From Candidatus Absconditabacterales bacterium (lineage in GTDB: Bacteria; Patescibacteriota; Gracilibacteria; Absconditabacterales; Absconditicoccaceae), in assembly GCA_937965925.1 (NCBI GenBank), contig CALCME010000031.1, positions 1 through 6,342 of the forward strand: DNA of 6,342 nt. The letters are read 5' to 3'. Of the stretch, positions 1 through 6,202 are shown piece by piece. How positions within the stretch are numbered: position 1 is the stretch's first letter; each line of letters starts with the position of its first letter. The notes beneath the pieces are model-generated. The model was not told the origin of the DNA and made no database searches. It was given only the letters and a program-made list of their open reading frames with translations. A program made the translations under genes and the position numbers.

Positions 1-362
1 ATTGCCATAGCAACATTAAACTCGACACTAGATGTTCCATACCCTAATTTTTCACTCAAACGAAACTCATTGAGCTCAGTAAATCAAAACATTGGAGCAA
101 AGAAATCGGTAAGAAGACTTAATAAATTAAACAAGAGAATAACAAAAAACAAATTTGTAACGAAGCTCTTGATCCACATCTGTTCGTCTTCACCCAAAAT
201 ATCAGCAAAAAAGTCTAACATTCCTTCATATAAAGATCAGAATAAGAGTGAAAATGAATTTGATTTATTTACAGCAAATGCAGCTAGAAAGAAGATAACT
301 CAAATGACAATCAATGATCATCAAAGAGTAGGAGAAGTAAGAAATGACTCAATAATTGACAT
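1..362 (-). CDS. atpB: F-type ATP synthase subunit a, N-terminal part (runs off left edge)
   Basis: Subunit a is the membrane stator that forms the two proton half-channels against the c-ring of F1Fo ATP synthase. Read with UGA as Gly, 120 codons are open. There is a short N-terminal stretch, a first membrane segment at about residues 16-31, an amphipathic stretch (37-66), then NLFFVILLFNLLSLLTDFF (70-88) and TSSVEFNVAMA (110-120). The last two align with the family's second membrane segment and its 'T/S-x-D-x-N-V-T-x-x-x-A' start of the next helix. The essential channel arginine would lie beyond the edge. ATG at 362 is the only ATG after the in-frame TAG at 399-401. Five UGA glycines are present. 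atpB usually opens the atp operon, so atpE and others probably follow off the left edge. The assignment rests on the helix pattern and remembered family motifs. Confidence 0.75.
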
Positions 363-540
363 GAAAAACGATGAAAAAAGTAATGAAAAAACTCTTATCT
401 ATTTTTTTATTCAAACACATAGAGCTTACAGATCACAGATAGACCCATGATTCACGTATAAGATTGCGTTTTGTTGAACCGATCAGGTGTTTCTTTTCTG
501 ACCGTAAAACTGAAGAGATACCGTCGTATAATTAGTTAGT

Positions 541-566
541 ATATATGCTGGAAATATATGCTGGAA
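541..566. repeat. Tandem duplication of a 13-mer
   Basis: ATATATGCTGGAA occurs twice with no gap (541-553 and 554-566). It lies in noncoding DNA between the terminator-like hairpin and atpB. On the minus strand it provides TATATA-type sequence that could serve as a promoter -10 element for atpB, but no clear -35 could be fixed. Confidence 0.8.
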
Positions 567-611
567 AAGCGAATTCTAGTTTTTTTTCCCTATATAAAGA
601 TCTATAGAAAA

Positions 612-634
612 GAAAAAAACCAAGAAGCCGTGGT
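612..634 (-). terminator. Possible rho-independent terminator between the 604-residue gene and atpB
   Basis: On the minus strand ACCA (634-631) can pair with TGGT (622-619). One mismatched pair and one further G-C extend the stem, and a run of seven T's follows with more T's after it. The stem is short, so strength is uncertain. It may end the transcript from the 604-residue gene or act as an attenuator ahead of atpB. Confidence 0.4.
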
Positions 635-675
635 ATCTCCTATACAACCCCAATATATATCAAAGTGGTGACTCG

Positions 676-694
676 ACCCTGACTATGTCAGGGT
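676..694. repeat. Perfect 8-bp hairpin with 3-nt loop
   Basis: ACCCTGAC (676-683), loop TAT, then GTCAGGGT (687-694). It is GC-rich compared with its surroundings and lies in noncoding DNA. It has no adjacent T-run on either strand, so it looks like a structural RNA element rather than a terminator. Confidence 0.75.
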
Positions 695-723
695 ATAACC
701 GGTCTCCTGGTAGTTGTTAATTG

Positions 724-781
724 GAAGAATACACTGGAGATTCACCAACATCTCAGAAGTAATTAATATATAGTATTCTTC
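724..781. repeat. Long inverted repeat with nested inner stem
   Basis: GAAGAATAC (724-732) is perfectly complementary to GTATTCTTC (773-781). Inside, ACT (733-735) and GAGAT (737-741) pair with ATCTC (750-754) and AGT (758-760), leaving the small loop TCACCAAC. The nesting suggests selection on RNA secondary structure. Confidence 0.6.
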
Positions 782-838
782 ATGAATAATGCAATAAAAA
801 ACGACAACAAAGTTACTCTCAATATCGACTCTAAAAAC

Positions 839-2653
839 CTATCTCATCGCTGGTATTTTATTCACCAGATGGAATAGATTATGAGGAAGCGACATCTTAA
901 CATGGAAATCATATAATGATCATGTACACGATATATCCAATGGTGCATTGAAGTGCTTCTTTACTAACTTCTTTAGTGGCAGAAGAATCTTTCAAACCAT
1001 ATCATTTTTATTCGAGCTATAACTAGATAGAGGTAACTTACTATTGTGTATATATCCATTTTTTTCTGAAAGATACATGATGAGTTCAACGGTCATCGAC
1101 TGAGAAGATACTTCCTTTGACGTTAATTTTCTCCCTCACATATACAACTTCTTTCAGATCGTATCTACAAGTATTCATTCATGTTTTTCCTCTAAGAGTT
1201 CAAGATAATCTCAAAATCTTTTTGCTCACGCTGGAGAGACATATTCTACGGTTGAATCAGAAATATGAGAAGAGAATATTTGTTGAGGAATGTGTTGATG
1301 AAGAATAATTCAATCGCTACACGGTCAATCTCTCCATGAAACATATAAAACGTTAGCACAGTCATTCACTTTCTGAGTAAAACTTTCCATAAATTGTTCA
1401 AAAGATCTTCTACTAGACCTCTTTATCACAGCTAGAAATGTTCCTCACGACAACGATCAAGAAACAGGAACAAAAGCAACTTTTTCATCTTGAGATTGTT
1501 TAAAAAGAGAAAAATGATGATACAAATCAATAAGACATTGCTTCTCCCCTTCTACCATTGCATGAAACCATCAGCAATTTGTAAGAGAGGTAAACAGTTT
1601 TTGTAAGTTCTCTTGCGATGGCTTTTGTAAATACCTTATCATTCCATTTGCCATGTGTTGATAGATTGGTTCACAAAGTTGTGAAAAGGCTCATGGAGTT
1701 AATGATACATCTCTATCTTTACATAAGTTTGTAACAGATGAAGACTCTTTGGGGTGATCTTCATTCATATACATTGACTTTATTTGTGGTGAATAATAAG
1801 GAGTTCAAAGAGTAAATAAGACATACTCAAACGACAATCAGTCAATATCACCTCCTCAACTCCATCATCAGATATCTCTACTATGAATTATTTTGTATGA
1901 ATCTACATGTGATCAAAATGATCATCAAGTATCTCATTCACTGCTTACTATTCTTTTTTTTACCAGCTCTCAATCTCACATTCCACCCTCGGCACCAGAG
2001 ACTCTTGATCACACTTGAATAAGAGGAAATGAGTCTTTACAGTTCATCATATACGTCATAAATCAACTCATAGATTGATCAATTCAAGGGTTGAAAAAAC
2101 GAGCATCATAGATCAATGCTTGCTTTTCTAGCATCGTGTAGGATTCTTTATCGATCTCACCACGATCATCAAAATAACTCTTTCATGTTGCCAATCATTG
2201 TGCAAGAGACATTCACATACAGATTCACCTCGTAACGTCGTATCAAAATCATCTTGAAGACTCAATGAGAAAAGAGATTTCATATCAAGTTTTCGTTCAG
2301 TCTTTAGGAAGTTGAGAACTCATATACTCACAAATCTCTTTCTCGATCTTTCTTTTATACAAAAAATCGAGAGATGATTCTTCGAATCATTGTCTCTCGA
2401 TCGTATAATATGTGGTAGATCAGCAGCATACTTTAGAGCTACTTGTAATTGATATCCCAATATACAGTTTGGTAGGCAATTTCTGTTTCATATGAACATT
2501 CGCTCAAATTCTTCTTCTAGGTGAATATCCCCGATTTATAACTTGCGGAAGACTATATACAATATGGTGTTTCATAAAAAACTTTTGGTAAACATCTGGA
2601 TAACGTTTTTGTAATCACTGCGTAGTCATTTTTTCAGAAGAAGTAATGGACAT
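839..2653 (-). CDS. Unrecognised 604-residue protein; possible degenerate GHMP-kinase-like body with C-terminal winged helix
   Basis: One uninterrupted frame with about 39 UGA glycines ends at TAG. The start is uncertain: ATG at 2653 or ATG at 2629; an in-frame TAA lies upstream of both. No signal peptide or clear membrane segment is seen, so it is probably cytoplasmic. I do not recognise the family. Three glycine-rich stretches are spaced roughly as in GHMP small-molecule kinases: ESSRGFGYD (131-139), SGGGDIDGLSFEYVLFTLG (265-283) and VPVSGSLSGGTFLAVIK (395-411). The second kinase motif is not canonical. Residues about 490-594 fit an OmpR/PhoB-type winged helix: strands, KLTSKE (about 506-511), MTVELIMYLSEKNGYI (520-535), a recognition-helix-like GKILLPLKKLVKKHF and a wing-like DISCTGSLYDFHVKM. 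The gene stands alone. An 18-bp palindrome lies upstream and a terminator-like hairpin lies within codons 85-97. The coding call is firm; the domain readings are tentative. Confidence 0.9.
2361..2401 (-). other. Terminator-like hairpin inside the 604-residue gene
   Basis: On the minus strand ATCGAGAGA (2401-2393) and TGATTC (2389-2384) pair perfectly with GAATCA (2380-2375) and TCTCTCGAT (2374-2366). The loop is three bases and there is a 3-nt bulge on one side. The 15-bp stem runs straight into T6. This is the strongest intrinsic-terminator shape in the window, yet the reading frame continues through it for over 500 codons. Confidence 0.7.
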
Positions 2654-2709
2654 TGATATAGAAGGGTAACTAAAATAGTCGAAAACACCTTACGTATCTT
2701 TCTCTTTGA

Positions 2710-2727
2710 AATAAATGCGCATTTATT
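2710..2727. promoter_or_regulatory. Perfect 18-bp palindrome upstream of the 604-residue gene (candidate operator)
   Basis: AATAAATGCGCATTTATT is perfectly self-complementary. It lies 56 bases before the ATG at 2653, in the noncoding gap ahead of that gene. The length and position suit a dimeric DNA-binding protein. The downstream gene's own winged-helix-like C-terminus makes autoregulation one possibility. I could not place a confident promoter beside it. Confidence 0.5.
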
Positions 2728-2837
2728 ACTTTCTGTAATTAATCATATTGACATAAATATCAAGTTAATTATTAGATTTTTAAAAGTTTCTTACTTTATT
2801 CTTTTTTGGAAGGACAGAGACGAACATTGAAGCAAAG

Positions 2838-2867
2838 AAAAAACTCGCTCTCAATAGTGAAAACGAG
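2838..2867 (-). terminator. Rho-independent terminator after folD
   Basis: On the minus strand CTCGTTTTC (2867-2859), loop ACTATT, then GAGAGCGAG (2852-2844). This gives a 9-bp stem with two G-U pairs, followed at once by T6 (2843-2838). It lies about 30 bases past the folD stop, as expected for the end of the cyclophilin-folD operon. Confidence 0.8.
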
Positions 2868-2897
2868 CCTATAGAGTAATTTTCGAGAGAAGAGACA

Positions 2898-3758
2898 CTA
2901 CAATGATATAATATTATGAAAGATACTTGCTACCGTACCAGGTCCAACTCAGCCCGGGACGGGAGTAATTGCTTTGACCTTTTCTTCGAAATAAGAGCCA
3001 TCAATATCACCATATGCTCCGTTTTCATCACTCCCCCATCATATATCTATCATAATCTTCTTTTCTAATGAAACATACTTATCTCATTCATAAAGCGTAA
3101 GATCATTATTGATCAGATGTTTTACTCACGTTGCACTAAAGACATATTCAGCTAGTGAATACAGTTGCTCTAGAACTCATCTGGGTGTTTTACTATTTGC
3201 ACTCAGCACCGTTGCTCCACGTTTAGCTAATCAAAGCAAAAGAGGTTTTCCTATGAGATTACTTTTTCATACAACCAGACAGACCTTTCCTTTTAGTTCT
3301 CATAGGGAATAATAGTCGAGTATATGCATTGCAGATCTATACGTTGCACTTAGGAAGTCTTGATCAAGTGATCAATACCCTGCTTGACCAAATCTCACAC
3401 TCCCCAGTCCGTCTATATCCTTACAAGGATCAATACGATCAAGAATCATCATTTGATGTTCTTTAAACTGCTGTGCAACTGGAAGTTGCACCATGATTCA
3501 CACATATGTAGGATCCTCATTACACCTATCAATAGCTTCAAGAAGTTCTGGAAGTTCTCGATCTTTTCCAAAGTGAATATCTGCTATGAGTCAAATATTC
3601 AGAGCATATTTTGCTTTCATTTTCACATAGACTTCACTCGCTTTCGTTCCATTCAACAAGAAAATAGCCACTTTCGATCCAGAAAGATTGTTTTTTTCTA
3701 TATATTCAATGGTTTCTTCCTTAAGTTTTTTAACTACTGGTTTTCCTAATAAGAGCAT
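2898..3758 (-). CDS. folD: Bifunctional methylenetetrahydrofolate dehydrogenase/cyclohydrolase
   Basis: FolD interconverts 5,10-methylene-, methenyl- and 10-formyl-tetrahydrofolate in the cytoplasm with NADP(+). The 286 residues match the usual length of about 285. Visible signatures are the catalytic YVKMK (Tyr44, Lys48), VQLPVAQQF with Gln91 (90-98), KDIDG (113-117), the nucleotide-binding VVGKSNLIGKP (162-172) and PVPGGVGPGTVA near the C-terminus. About 11 glycines are UGA, including Gly164 and one in the PVPGG motif. The family's PCTPxG segment is replaced by SATYRS (137-142), which is unusual. It starts at ATG 3758, 34 bases after the cyclophilin stop, so the two are probably cotranscribed; a terminator follows. 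No Shine-Dalgarno sequence is visible. The family call is firm; full bifunctionality is less certain because of the PCTP change. Confidence 0.95.
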
Positions 3759-3792
3759 AGATACAAAAGAATAAACAGAATTTTTTGATAAT

Positions 3793-4464
3793 TTACTCTT
3801 TCACACTCACCTTCATCTTCACATCAGCAAGAGGTCTATCACCAGGAGCTGTCTGCACTGCAGCAATAGCATCGATCACCTCCATACCAACAGTAACTTC
3901 TCCAAACACGGTATACTCAGCATCTAGCATTGGTGTTCATCAGACTTCTAGATACTTCGCTCTTTGCTCTGGCGTATAGGTAATTCACTTCTGAGACTGA
4001 AATTGATCCAGTGTAGCATCGGTCTGAGGTGTTCATTGCGTGATATAGAATTGAGATCAGCTAGATTTTTTTTCTGGATTTCCTGGACCTCCCGTTCTCG
4101 CAGCAGCGAGTGTTCACTTGATATGTGGAGCGCCTATTTCTGCTGGTATCTGATATCATGGTCCTCATGATCAGAGTCTCTTTGCCGCATCTGCTCATTT
4201 AGATTCCGGGTCTCCTCATTGGATCATAAATCATTCTATCACCCTATGAAAGAGAAGATCGTTGTAGAATCACTCATTTACAAGCTTGACGAAATTATCT
4301 CTGTGACCAGGAGTACTATCATACAATACTGCTTCCATTGTTCAAAAGTCAGTTTCAATCACGATCTGTGTTGTTCATGGAAGGTCAGCAGTTGGAGTAG
4401 CTGAACATCACTGAAGAAGAAGGAAAGCAACTGATGATAAGCAAAAAGTTCTTAGAAATTTCAT
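3793..4464 (-). CDS. Cyclophilin-type peptidyl-prolyl cis-trans isomerase, predicted lipoprotein
   Basis: It catalyses cis-trans isomerisation of X-Pro bonds, here probably on the outer face of the cytoplasmic membrane. Residues 1-20 form a lipoprotein signal: MKFLRT, a hydrophobic core, then LLLQGC with Cys20 as the lipidation site. The isomerase domain spans about residues 33-221. It contains FHRVIEGFMIQGGDP (72-86; catalytic Arg74, Phe79, Gln82), GSQFYIT (136-142) and LDAEYTVFGEV (180-190). A longer loop, TYTPEQRAKYLEVGGTP, precedes the last motif, as in other bacterial members. Sixteen glycines are UGA, among them Gly19 before the lipid Cys and invariant glycines of the GFMIQGGD and GSQF motifs. 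These positions are the strongest evidence for the recoded UGA. It is first in a probable operon with folD, with a well-formed promoter 24 bases ahead. Confidence 0.96.
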
Positions 4465-4494
4465 AATATGGATATTTGAAGAGTAAATGCATCA

Positions 4495-4523
4495 TCTATA
4501 GGTATCTTGATGGTAAATTCAAA
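4495..4523 (-). promoter_or_regulatory. Promoter of the cyclophilin-folD operon
   Basis: On the minus strand TTTGAA (4523-4518), a 17-base spacer, then TATAGA (4500-4495). The predicted start of transcription is about 4488, giving a leader of roughly 24 bases. The -10 lies inside the repeated CATCTATAGG motif. Confidence 0.6.
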
Positions 4524-4645
4524 CAATTGCTCTCTCTAATTTGTACGTCTTGACACCTATAGATTTTATAAAATAATCCTACGGATTTTTGATTCCAAAT
4601 GTGTAGGCAGAACATTACGTTTTTATATTGTATGCAAACAGAGTA

Positions 4646-4740
4646 ACTGGAGTATGTATACATCTATAGGAAACTTGTTTAGAATTTCCTAAAGAGTCAA
4701 ACATTTCTTGAAAATAAGAACTACTCCAGTATATAGATGT
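4646..4740. repeat. Interlocked inverted repeats upstream of the iron permease
   Basis: Element A ACTGGAGTA (4646-4654) is complementary to A' TACTCCAGT (4722-4730). Element B ACATCTATA (4660-4668) is complementary to B' TATAGATGT (4732-4740). The order A-B-A'-B' is not nested. Between them TAGGAAA (4667-4673) and TTTCCTA (4685-4691) form a further 7-bp stem. A' and B' flank the permease -10 element, so they could be paired operator sites. Confidence 0.6.
4708..4735 (+). promoter_or_regulatory. Promoter of the FTR1 iron permease gene
   Basis: TTGAAA (4708-4713), a 16-base spacer, then TATATA (4730-4735). TATAGA at 4732-4737 with an 18-base spacer is an alternative. The start of transcription would be near 4742, about 30 bases before the ATG. 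The -10 is overlapped by the repeat elements A' and B'. Confidence 0.6.
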
Positions 4741-4772
4741 TCACAAACTATTTCGTTTCGTTTCAATAATCC

Positions 4773-5759
4773 ATGTCAGAATTCATCATCACCTTTAGAG
4801 AGACTCTTGAAGCAGCATTGATCGTATGAATCATCTGCACGTTCCTCGTAAAGCACGGATATATATCAATGCTCAAACAAGTTGCACGATGAATCGCAGC
4901 TGCTCTTATTGCAAGTCTCATTTTTGCACGATGATTGCGGGAAATACAAGAAATTGTATGAAGTACAGCATATGAGAAGCTCTTCGAGTCTGTTATGATG
5001 TTTACGACTGCATGAATATTATTGTATATGGTCGTCTGGATGTCAAAGTGACACTATAAGATGTACACACTACCGACAAACACCACTTCAAACGATCCAA
5101 ACTGTCTGTGATGTGATCTAAACAAACAATCAGATAGTCTCAAGCCGTGAACCAAGAAAACGATTAAACAAGCAATTCTGTCAGCAACAACGTGAACAAT
5201 TGGAAAAAATGAAACTTGAGGTATCTTCTGGCTTATTTTCTTTGCAATACTCAGAGAGTGATTCGAAACCGCTCTTTTCTTATACTCATCTATAAGTCTC
5301 ACCTGATCGTTCTCACACCTTTGATTTTGGTGATGAATCATCATTGCAAGCATCATATGATATATCCTCTTTGTTGCTTGAAAACGCATCTCATTGCAGA
5401 AGTTCTTTACGGTAAGTTCCGTGATGCTCATTATTTTTGCTGCAGGAATGGCAACCTATGGAACACATGAACTTGAAGAGTTCTTCGTCAAACAAGGATA
5501 TATCGAAAAAGCTTCAATCACGAGAGTCTGGAATATCCTTGAACCTCAATCAGAGATCTCTCCAGCTCTCCAAGATGTCTGGACATATAATGACTCAAAA
5601 AAACAACGATTTCATCCACTCCACGATAAAGGAACATACTGAGTCTTCCTAAAATGATTCTTCTGATACAATTCTGATCCAAATATTGCAGAGCCAATCG
5701 TCTGGCTGTTCGTCTTACTGTTAGGGTTCTGATTACGGTGAAGGACGAGGAAAATTTAA
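4773..5759 (+). CDS. FTR1-family high-affinity iron permease
   Basis: FTR1/EfeU proteins carry iron across the cytoplasmic membrane. The 328 residues contain both diagnostic REXXE iron-binding motifs within membrane helices: RETLE (9-13) in the first helix and REGFE (161-165) in the fourth. Hydrophobic segments lie at about 4-26, 36-55, 73-92, 148-172, 182-200, 206-224 and 305-318, consistent with the seven-helix family. By my count 22 glycines are UGA and 8 are GGN; UGA supplies Gly163 of REGFE. A hydrophilic loop between helices 3 and 4 carries CLGC (Cys111, Cys114). About 75 polar residues precede the last helix, with a basic RRGRTRKI-like tail. No efeO, efeB or multicopper oxidase partner is in the window. 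ATG 4773 is the first Met of the frame and puts the REXXE motif in the expected place. In the standard code the gene looks shattered. Confidence 0.95.
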
Positions 5760-5773
5760 GACAGGAATATTTA

Positions 5774-6094
5774 TTATAGTTTTGAAGTGAGTTCTTCTAT
5801 ATCAATTCCCGTATTTCTACTCCATGTTTCTTTCAAGACATCAAGGTCTAATCAACTAAGATCTCTTTTGACTCATTTTTCAATTGAATTTACCTTTTTA
5901 TCATAAGCTCGATTTAAACAACAAAGATAAAAAGAACCTTCTCAATTATCATCGAGAGACTCGTAAACTTCCCTAGCCTCTTCTTCTGTAAGATTCCCTT
6001 CACAGAAAGCAACTGCTGCACTAGATCTATCTTCTATTACAGTTTTATCAAATTTTCTATTATACTTTTCAAGATTTTCAGATCCATTAACCAT
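5774..6094 (-). CDS. Hypothetical acidic 106-residue protein
   Basis: I do not recognise this protein. It is probably cytoplasmic, since no signal peptide or membrane segment is seen. The sequence is charged and looks largely helical: a Lys/Glu-rich start, NLTEEEAREVYESLDDNGEG (about 39-58), a short hydrophobic FYLCCL patch, then KKVNSIEKGVKRDL and IDIEELTSKL at the C-terminus. Three glycines are UGA, and the stop is TAA. ATG 6094 is the only ATG in the open frame. It converges on the iron permease with 14 bases between the stops and no terminator visible between them. A promoter-like TTGACA and a 22-bp palindromic site lie directly upstream. Open length and codon pattern support a real gene. 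Confidence 0.75.
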
Positions 6095-6121
6095 AAGTGA
6101 TTTATAAGAAAATAAATACTT

Positions 6122-6143
6122 GTAGTTAGTAGTTACTAACTAC
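6122..6143. promoter_or_regulatory. Palindromic site (candidate operator) upstream of the 106-residue gene
   Basis: GTAGTTAGTA (6122-6131) and TACTAACTAC (6134-6143) are perfect inverted 10-mers with a 2-base centre. The site lies 28 bases before the ATG at 6094 and abuts the predicted -10 element, so a bound dimer would cover the transcription start. Confidence 0.55.
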
Positions 6144-6171
6144 GAATAAATAATTTATAGAGATATGTCAA
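6143..6171 (-). promoter_or_regulatory. Promoter of the 106-residue gene
   Basis: On the minus strand a perfect TTGACA (6171-6166) is followed, after 17 bases, by TATTCG (6148-6143), a weak -10. Alternative AT-rich -10 hexamers lie one or two bases away. The palindrome begins at the -10. Confidence 0.5.
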
Positions 6172-6202
6172 CAGTAAACAAGACAAAAGAAAAACTTGAT
6201 CA

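Larger units (their letters stand above)
363..838 (-). other. Long noncoding region with RNA-like inverted repeats, upstream of atpB
   Basis: About 476 bases separate the stop of the 604-residue gene from atpB, long for such a compact genome. I see no convincing gene on either strand. The stretch holds a long-range inverted repeat (724-781), an 8-bp perfect hairpin (676-694), a terminator-like hairpin with T-rich tail on the minus strand (612-634), and two tandem copies of a 13-mer (541-566). It could be the structured 3' end of the upstream transcript, the leader of atpB, or a separate small RNA. I matched it to no known RNA family. The features are seen directly; the RNA role is inference. 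Confidence 0.5.
4465..4772. other. Divergent intergenic region with repeated CATCTATAGG motif
   Basis: This gap separates the divergent cyclophilin and iron permease starts and I see no gene in it. CATCTATAGG occurs exactly at 4493-4502 and 4661-4670. Inverted, mostly complete copies lie at 4555-4564 (ACCTATAGAT) and 4732-4740 (TATAGATGT). The outer copies coincide with the -10 regions of the two promoters. A second pair of elements, ACTGGAGTA (4646-4654) and TACTCCAGT (4722-4730), interlocks with the third and fourth copies. Confidence 0.6.

Noticed and set aside
1..507. A Lys/Asn-rich plus-strand frame open from the left edge to TAA at 505-507
   Set aside because: The opposite strand in 1-362 encodes a clear ATP synthase subunit a pattern, with membrane helices and family motifs. 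The plus frame is its antisense and shows no recognisable features.
370..530. A second minus-strand open frame overlapping the start of atpB
   Set aside because: It has no good upstream start, overlaps atpB out of frame, and shows no family motifs.
660..720. A tRNA or tmRNA, suggested by a T-loop-like GGTCGAGTCACC on the minus strand
   Set aside because: The T-stem cannot form and no acceptor stem or 7-base anticodon loop is present.
1117..1308. A 63-residue plus-strand frame
   Set aside because: It lies antisense within the 604-residue gene and has no supporting features.
2361..2401. Using the strong hairpin plus T6 as the end of a gene
   Set aside because: The frame is open on both sides with the same UGA-glycine usage. 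It is therefore reported as an internal element, not a gene boundary.
3109..3749. Two plus-strand frames (3109-3312 and 3384-3749)
   Set aside because: Both lie antisense to folD, whose signatures are unmistakable on the minus strand.
3785..4404. Three short plus-strand frames with hydrophobic or Ser-rich translations
   Set aside because: They are antisense to the cyclophilin gene.
5054..5652. A minus-strand frame and several overlapping plus-strand frames suggesting a broken or frameshifted gene
   Set aside because: With UGA as glycine a single continuous FTR1 frame runs from 4773 to 5759. No frameshift is needed, and the others are fragments or shadows.
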